Assembly: GCF_016902535.1 (NCBI RefSeq)
Contig: NZ_JACSNY010000010.1
Coordinates: forward strand, 1 to 64,000
Source of the DNA: Anaerotignum lactatifermentans
GTDB lineage: Bacteria > Bacillota > Clostridia > Lachnospirales > Anaerotignaceae
Direction: 5' to 3'
DNA: 64,000 nucleotides
The notes under the pieces were generated by a model. It had not been told where the DNA came from. It searched no databases and was given only the letters and a program-made list of their open reading frames with translations. Position numbers and translations under genes: made by a program. Below are positions 46,689-54,209 of this stretch, one piece after another; position 1 is the first letter of the stretch; each line of letters starts with the position of its first letter.

Positions 46689-46734
46689 AGCAGTGGAGGT
46701 CGCAAGGAGGCAGGCGATTTCTACTGCTTTTTTT
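46689..46734 (+). terminator. Intrinsic terminator in the leader before the DUF2798 gene
   Basis: AGCAGTGGAGGTCGC (46689-46703) pairs through G-U wobbles with GCGATTTCTACTGCT (46714-46728), followed by T7. An outer pair AAGCAGCA / TGCTGCTT encloses it. It either ends the yaaA transcript or acts as an attenuator of the next gene. Confidence 0.7.
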
Positions 46735-46781
46735 GCTGCTTGGAATAGGAAAAATGAGAATGTTTAAGGAGGAAAAATTTT

Positions 46782-47261
46782 ATGCCCAAAAACAAAAGAG
46801 AGAGTTTGATCTACACAGTACTGATGTGCTTCTGTATGGTGATCTGGATGAGTATGTACCATGCGGTGCTGCACAACGGATGGAACATGGAAGCCCTGCG
46901 TTCCGGCTGGATGGGATTTCCACTGGCTTATATCTGCGCTATGTGTCTGGATCTGTTTCTGGTTTCCCGGATCGCCAAAGGAATTACTTTTCGGTATCTG
47001 GTAAAGCCGGACAGCAGTGTTTTGAGAAAGGTGATTTCTATTTCCGGCTGCATGGTAGTATTTATGGTACTGTTCATGTCTCTCTATGGGGCATTGGAGG
47101 TCTGTGTCAGAACCGGGGCATGGAACAGCCTGTTTTTCCTCTGGCTGAAAAATCTGCCGGTAAACTTTGTCATGGCACTGCCCTTTCAGCTGCTGGTGGC
47201 GGGTCCTGTGGTACGCAGAGTATTCCGCATGGCGTTCCCGGAGGGAACTGTTTTGGGCTGA
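46782..47261 (+). CDS. DUF2798 family membrane protein
   Basis: The 159-residue protein has four hydrophobic segments in two pairs, with PLAYICAMCLDLFLVSRIAKG and the conserved WxxxM region near MVIWMSMYHAVLHNG. It resembles DUF2798 proteins of unknown role, sometimes predicted as transporters. AAGGAGG precedes ATG. A possible -10 TACAAT at 46642-46647 would give a 130-base leader that contains the hairpin at 46689. Confidence 0.75.
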   Translation: MPKNKRESLIYTVLMCFCMVIWMSMYHAVLHNGWNMEALRSGWMGFPLAYICAMCLDLFLVSRIAKGITFRYLVKPDSSVLRKVISISGCMVVFMVLFMSLYGALEVCVRTGAWNSLFFLWLKNLPVNFVMALPFQLLVAGPVVRRVFRMAFPEGTVLG

Positions 47262-47299
47262 ATCCGCAAAAAAGAATATGATTATCCTATAAAATAAGC

Positions 47300-47333
47300 G
47301 AAGGCCCGCCGAATTACATCGGCGGGCCTTTGT
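47300..47333. terminator. Bidirectional intrinsic terminator
   Basis: AAGGCCCGCCGA pairs with TCGGCGGGCCTT over a short loop; it separates convergent genes. Confidence 0.92.
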
Positions 47334-47339
47334 ATTGGA

Positions 47340-48710
47340 TCAGATTTTAGGCAGTTTATTGAAGTACTGCTGCAATTCTTCGTCAGAAGGGATATAGTCA
47401 CTCATCTGGCCGTTATGGAATTTTTCATAGGCCACCATGTCAAAGTAGCCGGTGCCGGTCAGACCAAAAACAATGGTTTTTTCCTCGCCGGTTTCTTTGC
47501 ATTTCAGGGCTTCCTCTATGGCCACATGGATGGCGTGGCTGCTTTCGGGCGCGGGCAGGATGCCTTCTATTCTGGCAAACTGTTCCGCGGACTGGAATAC
47601 GGTGGTCTGGGGTACGGAAACGGCTTCCATATAGCCATCATGGTACAGCTGGGAAAGAATGGAGCTCATGCCATGGTAGCGCAGACCGCCGGCGTGGTTG
47701 GGTGCGGGGATAAAGTCGCTGCCCAGAGTATACATTTTTGCCAGAGGGCAAACCATACCCGTATCGCAGTAGTCGTAAGCAAATACGCCGCGCGTCAGGC
47801 TGGGGCAGGAGGCCGGTTCCACGGCGATGATACGGTAATCCGCTTCGCCACGGAGCTTTTCACCCATGAAGGGAGCGATCAGACCGCCCAGATTAGAGCC
47901 GCCGCCGGCACAGCCGATGATGATGTCGGGATGGATGTTGTATTTATCCAGAGCGGCCTTTGTTTCCAGACCGATGATGGACTGGTGCAGCATAACCTGA
48001 TTTAACACACTGCCCAGCACATAACGGTAGCCATCAGAGGAAAGGGCTTTTTCCACGGCCTCGGAGATGGCGCAGCCCAGACTGCCGCCGGTGCCGGGGT
48101 GTTCCTCCAGAATCTTTCTGCCTACGGCCGTTTCCGTGGAGGGAGACGGTGTAACAGAAGCGCCATAGGTACGCATGACCTCACGGCGGAAGGGTTTCTG
48201 TTCGTAGGATACCTTTACCATGTAGACCTTGCAGTCCAGATCGAAATAGGAGCAGGCCATGGAAAGGGCTGTACCCCACTGGCCGGCGCCGGTTTCTGTG
48301 GTAACGCCTTTCAGGCCCTGTTTCTTGGCATAATAGGCCTGTGCGATGGCGGAATTGAGCTTATGGCTGCCGCTGGTGTTGTTTCCTTCGAATTTATAGT
48401 AGATTTTCGCGGGAGTCTGGAGCTTTTCCTCCAGACGGTAAGCCCGGATCAGCGGGGAAGGACGGAACATTTTGTAGAAATCCTGAATTTCTTCGGGAAT
48501 CTCAAAAAAAGCGGTATCGTTGTCCAGTTCCTGATCCACCAGATCTTTACAAAAGACTACGGAAAGCTCTTCCGCCGTCATAGGCTCTTTTGTGGCAGGG
48601 TTCAGCAGAGGCGCGGGTTTGTTTTTCATGTCGGCCCGCAGATTGTACCATGCTTTTGGCATCTCGTTTTCTTCCAGATAGATTTTGTAGGGGATGTTTT
48701 CTTTTTTCAT
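47340..48710 (-). CDS. TrpB2-type tryptophan synthase beta chain
   Basis: The 456-residue PLP enzyme belongs to the TrpB2 branch: it has the longer N-terminal region (RPSPLIRAYRLEEKL), the PLP lysine in NTSGSHKLNSA, ETGAGQWGTALS, and GCAGGGSNLGGL for phosphate binding. It joins indole and serine to tryptophan. No trpA or other trp gene is nearby, so indole salvage or a TrpA encoded elsewhere must supply it. AAAGGAG precedes ATG 48710. A Trp-specific T-box leader controls it. Confidence 0.93.
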   Translation of the reverse strand: MKKENIPYKIYLEENEMPKAWYNLRADMKNKPAPLLNPATKEPMTAEELSVVFCKDLVDQELDNDTAFFEIPEEIQDFYKMFRPSPLIRAYRLEEKLQTPAKIYYKFEGNNTSGSHKLNSAIAQAYYAKKQGLKGVTTETGAGQWGTALSMACSYFDLDCKVYMVKVSYEQKPFRREVMRTYGASVTPSPSTETAVGRKILEEHPGTGGSLGCAISEAVEKALSSDGYRYVLGSVLNQVMLHQSIIGLETKAALDKYNIHPDIIIGCAGGGSNLGGLIAPFMGEKLRGEADYRIIAVEPASCPSLTRGVFAYDYCDTGMVCPLAKMYTLGSDFIPAPNHAGGLRYHGMSSILSQLYHDGYMEAVSVPQTTVFQSAEQFARIEGILPAPESSHAIHVAIEEALKCKETGEEKTIVFGLTGTGYFDMVAYEKFHNGQMSDYIPSDEELQQYFNKLPKI

Positions 48711-48744
48711 TATTCTGTCTCCTTTCTTTCTTTGGGACAGGCAA

Positions 48745-49027
48745 TAAAAAAATCCCGTCCCAGATCCATATTGGTATCTTTGCTGGGACAGGATCAATTC
48801 TTCTTCCTGCGGTGCCACCCGGCTTGACGTAGTAACATACGCCCACTTTGCGCATACAAACATATGCAGACCTTTTGTTACGAAGGGTCATACTCCGTCT
48901 CGCATACTCCGAATCCTTTCGTTTCCGCTTGCCCTCAGAAGTCCATTCGGCAATATATTTTCCACCGCGCTCTCACCATCCGCGGCTCTCTGTGGAAAAA
49001 GGGATACAGCCTACTCACTCTTCCTCA
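48745..49027 (-). ncRNA. Tryptophan T-box riboswitch
   Basis: On the minus strand the leader begins with the stem I AGTA element (GAGTGAGTAGGC), presents the specifier loop GAATGGAC with Trp codon TGG (plus-strand 48943-48945), and carries the T-box bulge TGGCACCGC (48809-48817) that pairs with the uncharged tRNA acceptor end. A terminator (ATCCTGTCCCAG / CTGGGACGGGAT, then T7, 48745-48795) follows. Uncharged tRNA-Trp should favour antitermination and raise trpB2 expression. Confidence 0.95.
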
Positions 49028-49039
49028 ACGGTTTTGCCT

Positions 49040-49068
49040 ATCATAGCATACGTCTTTTCCAGTGTCAA
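49040..49068 (-). promoter_or_regulatory. Promoter of the T-box and trpB2
   Basis: On the minus strand TTGACA (49063-49068) and TATGAT (49040-49045) are 17 bases apart, directly upstream of the T-box. Confidence 0.85.
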
Positions 49069-49080
49069 ATAGTTTTTTTC

Positions 49081-49510
49081 GGCAAGAAGAGAGATGTCCG
49101 CTGTGTGCGGATGAATGTTTCTGATAAAACGATGAAAATTAGACGTTGATTTTGTGAAAAAAGAAAGCGGCAGAAAGCGGAAACAGGAAATGAAAAAGAA
49201 CGGACTGCCGTTTCTCACAAGAAAAACGGGAAAATCAAGATGTGATTTGTTTTTATTACCGGAAATATGGAGGTGTAACTTTGAAAACGACGAACGGAAC
49301 GGGAGTTTTTGGATCTGCGCACAGAAAGATTTTGTCAGAACCAATGAAAATGGCGGAAAAGCGGCAGTATGGGAAGGGGCTTGTATTGTGTGACATTGAC
49401 ATTTGCCTCTGAAAGAAGAACAAGTTTTTTTGAGCAGCGTGAAAATGCTGAGAATCCAACAGATACAGCGCAAAAGCAATCAGGAAGGAGATCATGGAAA
49501 ATATTTCAAA
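49081..49510. other. Gene-poor interval between trpB2 and feoA
   Basis: About 430 bases without a convincing gene. It is A-rich on the plus strand; short frames exist on both strands but lack ribosome sites and recognisable protein features. I see no tRNA, repeat or riboswitch motif in it. Confidence 0.5.
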
Positions 49511-49513
49511 AAA

Positions 49514-49584
49514 GTTAGCAAAAACTAATTGACAAATTTCCTTCCGTGTATTAAACTCTAAGGGAAGTTAAGCAAAGCTAACTT
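49514..49584 (+). promoter_or_regulatory. feoA promoter with two TTAGC-type palindromes
   Basis: TTGACA (49529-49534) and TAAACT (49552-49557) are 17 bases apart. GTTAGC-N5-CTAAT (49514-49529) touches the -35, and AAGTTA-N8-TAACTT (49565-49584) lies just after the start site. The layout fits repression by an iron-responsive DtxR- or Fur-type protein. Confidence 0.65.
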
Positions 49585-49628
49585 ATGTAAGCATTAGAAA
49601 AGCAAAGAAAACAGTATGGGAGAATGAG

Positions 49629-49841
49629 ATGACATTATTAGAAGCGGAAATCGGCGTAGAATATATCATCAAGGACATTGTGACAGAGGATGAGGAAATG
49701 AATGCGTTCCTTTTTTCTTTGGGCTGCTACAGCGGGGAACCCATTACGGTGATTTCCCACTTAAAAGGCGGCTGCATTGTTTCCATCAAAGACGCCAGAT
49801 ATAACATGGATACTGAATTAGCGAAGGCTATTTCAATATAA
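49629..49841 (+). CDS. feoA: Ferrous iron transport protein A
   Basis: FeoA (70 residues) is a small SH3-like cytosolic protein that supports FeoB. The pattern FSLGCYSGEPITVISHLKGGCIVSIKDARYNMD fits the family: GCYSGEPI, a hydrophobic strand and a C-terminal strand with YNMD. A terminator hairpin and a palindromic element separate it from feoB. The upstream GGGAGA is a weak ribosome site. Confidence 0.92.
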   Translation: MTLLEAEIGVEYIIKDIVTEDEEMNAFLFSLGCYSGEPITVISHLKGGCIVSIKDARYNMDTELAKAISI

Positions 49842-49867
49842 ATAGTGATGAAACATCACTATTTTTT
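49840..49867 (+). terminator. Terminator between feoA and feoB
   Basis: ATAGTGATG-AAA-CATCACTAT followed by six T residues lies right after the feoA stop codon, so part of the transcripts should end before feoB. Confidence 0.85.
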
Positions 49868-49877
49868 AAGGATTTTA

Positions 49878-49906
49878 GTTAGCTATTGCTAACATAATTA
49901 TGTTAG
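49878..49906 (+). promoter_or_regulatory. Overlapping palindromes before feoB
   Basis: GTTAGC-TATT-GCTAAC (49878-49893) overlaps the perfect palindrome CTAACATAATTATGTTAG (49889-49906), which runs into the feoB ribosome site AGGAGG. The half-sites are those of the feoA promoter, so it may be a further operator or an RNA structure masking the ribosome site. Confidence 0.65.
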
Positions 49907-49917
49907 GAGGGTATACT

Positions 49918-51924
49918 ATGAGAATCGCGTTAACGGGGAATCCCAACAGCGGAAAAACGACGATGTACAACGCGCTGACAGGCCGGAATGAGCGTGTCGG
50001 CAACTGGGCGGGCGTTACGGTAGAACGTAAGGAAAGCCCTATCAAAAAAGGATATTATGACGGGCCGGAGGAATTGATTGCCGTGGACCTGCCCGGGGCA
50101 TATTCCATGTCTCCTTTTACATCGGAGGAAAGCATCACCAGCGGCTATGTAAAGCATGAAAATCCAGACGCCATCATTAACATTGTGGACGCTACCAATT
50201 TGAGCAGAAGTTTATTTTTCACCACACAGCTGCTGGAATTGGGGATTCCTGTGGTGGTAGCCCTGAACAAAAGCGACCTGAATGAAAAGAGAAAGACAGA
50301 AATCGACACAGCGGCGCTGTCCCGGAAGCTGGGGTGTCCTGTTATTAAAACGGTTTCCACATCGGCCGGAGATCAGGGACTGAAGGAAGTGGTGAAAACA
50401 GCGGCTTCTCTGAAGGGCAAAGGGCAGGAAGCGCCTTATGTCCAGAACGGTGTGGATCTTCATAACAAAGCGGCAGTAGAAGAGGCGGACAGAAAGCGGT
50501 TTGCTTTTGTCAATCAGATTGTAAAGGAAGTAGAGAACAGAGTGGTTCTGTCTAAAGAGCAGAATCAGCATGACAGGATTGACGCCATACTGACCAATAA
50601 ATTTATCGGCATCCCGTTGTTTGCGGCGGTGATGTTTGCTGTGTTCTATATTTCCCAGACAACTGTCGGTACATGGCTGGCAGACTGGCTGGTGGCATGG
50701 ATCGAAACCTTCCAGGAATGGGTCGGCGGACAGGTGGAAAACGCATCTCCTTTCCTGCAGGCATTGCTGGTAGATGGCATCATCGGCGGTGTAGGCGCCG
50801 TAGTGGGCTTCCTGCCTCTGGTTATGGTCATGTACTTCCTCATTGCCTTGCTGGAGGACTGCGGATATATGGCAAGAGCAACCGTAGTTTTGGACCCCAT
50901 TTTCAAAAGAGTAGGACTTTCCGGGAAATCTGTGATTCCTATGGTCATTGGTACAGGATGTGCCATTCCCGGTATTATGGCAAGCCGTACCATTCGTAAC
51001 GAGAGAGAACGCAGAGCGACGGCCATGCTGACACCTTTTATGCCCTGCGGCGCAAAGCTGCCTGTCATTGCTTTGTTTGCCGGCGCATTTTTCGCAGATC
51101 AGCCGTGGATCGGCACGATGATGTATTTTGTGGGCGTATTCCTGATTTTCCTGGGCGCTTTGCTGGTAAACAAGATCACTGGTCATAAATTCAGAAAATC
51201 CTTCTTTATCATTGAACTGCCGGAGTATAAAGTACCCAGCTTAAAAAGAGCGGTGCTTTCCATGCTGTCCCGCGGTAAGGCTTATATCGTAAAAGCCGGC
51301 ACCATCATTTTGGTGTGCAACACGGTGGTACAGATCATGCAGGCATTTAACTGGCAGTTCCAGGTGGTAGAGGAAGGTATGGAGGGCACCTCTATTCTGG
51401 CGTCCATCGCTTCCCCCTTCGCCCTGCTGCTGATCCCTCTGGGCTTTGGCGTATGGCAGCTGGCGGCGGCAGCCATCACAGGCTTTATTGCCAAAGAAAA
51501 TGTTGTAGGTACTCTGGCTGTGGTTTACGGCATGACGAACCTGATTGATACAGATGAATTGGCTCTGGTAGGCGGCGGAAACGAAGTTGCCATGATCATG
51601 GGCCTGACCAAAGTGGCTGCGCTGGCATACCTGATGTTCAATCTGTTTACACCGCCCTGCTTTGCGGCCATTGGCGCCATGAACTCGGAAATGCAGAATA
51701 AAAAATGGCTGTTCGGCGGTATCGCTTTGCAGCTGGGAACGGGCTATACGGTGGCGTTTTTGGTATACCAGATTGGTACACTGGCAACAACAGGCGCTTT
51801 GGGCACAGGCTTTGTGCCCGGTCTGATCGCGGTAGCGGTGATGGCGGCCATTGTTGTGGGCCTTATCCGCAATACGGATAAAAAGTTCAATGAAAATTAT
51901 CAGCTGAATGGGATGAAAGCGTGA
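49918..51924 (+). CDS. feoB: Ferrous iron transporter FeoB
   Basis: FeoB (668 residues) imports Fe2+ under anaerobic conditions. It has the N-terminal G domain (GNPNSGKTTMYNALTG, DLPGAYSMSP, NKSD), a helical GDI region and a membrane domain with the two Gate motifs (IGTGCAIPGIMASRTI, LFTPPCFAAIGAM). ATG 49918 follows AGGAGG; an upstream in-frame ATG at 49900 lies within the operator. It is followed by its Cys-rich partner. Confidence 0.96.
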   Translation: MRIALTGNPNSGKTTMYNALTGRNERVGNWAGVTVERKESPIKKGYYDGPEELIAVDLPGAYSMSPFTSEESITSGYVKHENPDAIINIVDATNLSRSLFFTTQLLELGIPVVVALNKSDLNEKRKTEIDTAALSRKLGCPVIKTVSTSAGDQGLKEVVKTAASLKGKGQEAPYVQNGVDLHNKAAVEEADRKRFAFVNQIVKEVENRVVLSKEQNQHDRIDAILTNKFIGIPLFAAVMFAVFYISQTTVGTWLADWLVAWIETFQEWVGGQVENASPFLQALLVDGIIGGVGAVVGFLPLVMVMYFLIALLEDCGYMARATVVLDPIFKRVGLSGKSVIPMVIGTGCAIPGIMASRTIRNERERRATAMLTPFMPCGAKLPVIALFAGAFFADQPWIGTMMYFVGVFLIFLGALLVNKITGHKFRKSFFIIELPEYKVPSLKRAVLSMLSRGKAYIVKAGTIILVCNTVVQIMQAFNWQFQVVEEGMEGTSILASIASPFALLLIPLGFGVWQLAAAAITGFIAKENVVGTLAVVYGMTNLIDTDELALVGGGNEVAMIMGLTKVAALAYLMFNLFTPPCFAAIGAMNSEMQNKKWLFGGIALQLGTGYTVAFLVYQIGTLATTGALGTGFVPGLIAVAVMAAIVVGLIRNTDKKFNENYQLNGMKA

Positions 51925-51952
51925 TGTTCTGACATTAGAAAGGAGCATGGGA

Positions 51953-52129
51953 ATGGAAAGTATTATTGTTGCCATGATTGTGCTGGCCATCCTTGGCGCG
52001 GCCTGCATCTATATTTATAAAGCCAAAAAAAACGGCGCGAAATGCATTGGCTGCCCTGCCGGCGGAAGCTGTGCTTCTCAGAAAGGCTCGTGTAGCTGCG
52101 GCTGCCATGGCGAAAAAAAGAGCCAATGA
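51953..52129 (+). CDS. FeoB-associated Cys-rich membrane protein
   Basis: This 58-residue protein has one membrane helix (IIVAMIVLAILGAACIYIY) followed by a Cys-rich tail (KCIGCPAGGSCASQKGSCSC) with seven cysteines after the helix. Such proteins follow feoB in many Clostridia and may take the place of FeoC or bind iron. ATG 51953 is chosen because AAAGGAG is 7 bases away; the ATG at 51947 is too close. Confidence 0.9.
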   Translation: MESIIVAMIVLAILGAACIYIYKAKKNGAKCIGCPAGGSCASQKGSCSCGCHGEKKSQ

Positions 52130-52183
52130 TCCTCGAAGTGCTTGGATCGCTTTCAAAATGGAAATGATTCTCTATGGCAAAGG

Positions 52184-52211
52184 CCCGGTCTCGGACAGAG
52201 ACCGGGTTTTT
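52184..52211 (+). terminator. Intrinsic terminator of the feo operon
   Basis: CCCGGTCTC pairs with GAGACCGGG over a five-base loop, followed by TTTTT. Confidence 0.93.
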
Positions 52212-52348
52212 GTGCGCCGGACTGAGGAAATATCTGATTTTTCCGGCATGACCGTGGACGAATGTCTCTCATTTATGGTATACTGGCTCTATATTTTCTC
52301 TTCTGGATAAGCGGGGGAGAAAAAATCCAGAAAAAAGGAGGCGTCAGT

Positions 52349-53314
52349 ATGCTGACAAAGGTTGCGGAGAATATTTACAGAAAAGTAGTGCCATTGCCCA
52401 ATAATCCCCTGCGGGAGATCAATGCCTATTTGATTACAGGGGAGAGGAATCTGCTGATTGATACGGGCTTTAACCGTCCGGAATGCGAGGAGGCTCTGCG
52501 AAGTGCCTTTGCAGAGTTGGGGATTTCGGAAACAGACGTGTTTATCACCCATCTGCATTCCGACCACTGCGGGCTGATCCAGCAGTTTTCCACGGAAAAC
52601 AGCGCTATTTACGCCGGGGAGACAGACGGCGAGCTGATCAATTTCGAGGCGGGGAACCTTTATTGGCGGATGCTGGATGACCTCTTTATTAAATATGGCT
52701 TTCCTAAAGCGGATTTCGGCCGGAATACGGATATTCATCCCGGCCGGAAATACTGCCATAAGAAACGGGTGGACTTTACCTATGTGGCGGAAGGAGATGT
52801 GCTGGAATACGGCGGCTACCGTCTGCGGGCGGTCTGCACGCCGGGACATACGCCGGGACATATGTGCCTTTATGACGAGGAGAAAAAGATATTGTTCTGC
52901 GGGGATCATATTTTAGGTACCATCACACCCAATATCTGCATTGAACTGAGCGCGGAAAACCCTCTGGGAGATTATCTGAACAGTCTGGAAAAGGTGGAGC
53001 GGCTGGAGGTGCGTCAGCTGCTGCCTGCTCACGGTACGCCTATCGCAGATATGTACGCCCGCATCCGGGAACTGAAAGAACACCATCGGCAGCGGCTGGA
53101 GGAGGTGCTGGGGATACTGGATGACAGTTGGAAAACAGCTTATGTGGTGGCACAGTACATGACATGGGAGATCACCTGCAAGGGCTGGGAGGATTTCCCG
53201 GCACCCCAGAAATGGTTTGCCACAGGGGAAGCCATTGCCCATTTGCAGTATCTTTATTTTTCCGGCAGGATACAGAGAGAGGAAAGAAATGGGGTATACT
53301 GCTACCGGAAATAA
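52349..53314 (+). CDS. MBL-fold metallo-hydrolase
   Basis: The 321-residue protein has the metallo-beta-lactamase motif H68-L-H70-S-D72-H73, further ligands in TPGHTPGHM and the final His in LLPAHGTP. The C-terminal 90 residues form a helical domain typical of glyoxalase II-like and DNA-binding MBL proteins. The substrate is unknown. ATG 52349 follows AAAGGAGG. It is followed 14 bases later by a metallophosphoesterase gene. Confidence 0.9.
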   Translation: MLTKVAENIYRKVVPLPNNPLREINAYLITGERNLLIDTGFNRPECEEALRSAFAELGISETDVFITHLHSDHCGLIQQFSTENSAIYAGETDGELINFEAGNLYWRMLDDLFIKYGFPKADFGRNTDIHPGRKYCHKKRVDFTYVAEGDVLEYGGYRLRAVCTPGHTPGHMCLYDEEKKILFCGDHILGTITPNICIELSAENPLGDYLNSLEKVERLEVRQLLPAHGTPIADMYARIRELKEHHRQRLEEVLGILDDSWKTAYVVAQYMTWEITCKGWEDFPAPQKWFATGEAIAHLQYLYFSGRIQREERNGVYCYRK

Positions 53315-53328
53315 GCAAAGGAGGACGT

Positions 53329-54045
53329 ATGACGGGAAGAGTATTTGTGACAGGAGACAAGCATAGGACCTTTGTGCCCCTTTTTGGGCTGGCGGAGAAG
53401 CAGGAACTGCGGGAAACGGATATTTTGGTGATTGCAGGGGACGCGGGCTATGTATGGGATCAGGACTATCCCCATGACGTGGAAAGTCTGGAGCAGGTTT
53501 TTCCGGGGACCATCGCCTTTTTGGACGGCAATCATGAGAACCATGCTCTATTGAACAGTCTGCCGGTAGTTCCTTGGATGGGCGGCAGGGTCCATCGGGT
53601 AGGAGAACGTGTTTTTCATCTGATGCGGGGAGAGATTTACTCCATTTATGGGAAAAATTATTTCACCTTTGGCGGGGCCCAGTCTGTGGACAAGGACCGC
53701 AGGAAGGAGGGCGTCAGCTGGTGGAAGGAGGAAGAGCCTTCTCAGGAAGAACTGGAGTATGGCAGAAAACAGCTGGAGACTTACGGGGAGGAGATCGACT
53801 TTATCCTTACCCATGAAACGCCGCTGTTTGCCAGAGGCCATATTTCCCGGCAAAAGCCCGTGGACGAGGATTATGCACTGCCCAGAGTTCTGGAAGAGTG
53901 GTACAGGCGCATGGAAGGCGCAGCGAGATTTAAAAAATGGTATTTTGGCCATATGCATGTGGATCAGAAGATCACGCCCAAGCTTATGGGGCTGCATCAC
54001 CTGATTTTGGAAACGGAGAATGAGACTTCTCTGCGGTGGGTATAA
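53329..54045 (+). CDS. Metallophosphoesterase
   Basis: The 238-residue protein has calcineurin-like motifs: FVTGDKHRTF at the start, AGDAGYVWD, DGNHENHALL and HETPLFARGH, ending with YFGHMHVDQ. It hydrolyses phosphate mono- or diesters; the physiological substrate is unknown. The first motif reads GDKHR where GDxH is usual, which still supplies Asp and His. It shares a transcript with the MBL gene. Confidence 0.87.
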   Translation: MTGRVFVTGDKHRTFVPLFGLAEKQELRETDILVIAGDAGYVWDQDYPHDVESLEQVFPGTIAFLDGNHENHALLNSLPVVPWMGGRVHRVGERVFHLMRGEIYSIYGKNYFTFGGAQSVDKDRRKEGVSWWKEEEPSQEELEYGRKQLETYGEEIDFILTHETPLFARGHISRQKPVDEDYALPRVLEEWYRRMEGAARFKKWYFGHMHVDQKITPKLMGLHHLILETENETSLRWV

Positions 54046-54074
54046 GCGCTCACCATAAACAGAATACAGCCAAA

Positions 54075-54115
54075 GCAGGCGGCGCTTTTATGAAAAGCGA
54101 CCGTCTGTTTTTTTT
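54075..54115 (+). terminator. Intrinsic terminator
   Basis: CAGGCGGCGCTTTT pairs with AAAAGCGACCGTCTG with small internal mismatches and ends in T8. Confidence 0.85.
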
Positions 54116-54138
54116 GAAAAATGTCCAGTGGTTTCCTA

Positions 54139-54192
54139 TTGACGAATGTGTTCCCCTGACATAAAATAAAAATAAGAACATTTGTTCTTATT
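54139..54192 (+). promoter_or_regulatory. SOS-controlled promoter of the Y-family polymerase operon
   Basis: TTGACG (54139-54144) and TAAAAT (54162-54167) are 17 bases apart. A LexA/DinR-type box GAAC-ATTT-GTTC, extended to AATAAGAAC / GTTCTTATT, lies at 54171-54192 over the transcript start. Confidence 0.88.
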
Positions 54193-54209
54193 TTTGGAGG
54201 TGAACTGCC

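Noticed and set aside
46660-46734. Fluoride or guanidine riboswitch in the DUF2798 leader
   Set aside because: I could not match the conserved core of either RNA; only a terminator hairpin is supported.
49154-49393. A 79-codon plus-strand frame between trpB2 and feoA
   Set aside because: It starts with GTG without a ribosome site, and its composition shows no known motif. An inner ATG at 49190 is equally weak.
49015-49479. A 154-codon minus-strand frame in the same interval
   Set aside because: It would run through the trpB2 promoter and the start of the T-box, which are well supported.
49514-49906. Classical Fur boxes at feoAB
   Set aside because: The palindromes are built of GTTAGC/GCTAAC and do not follow the Fur GATAAT pattern; a DtxR-type site is a better guess.
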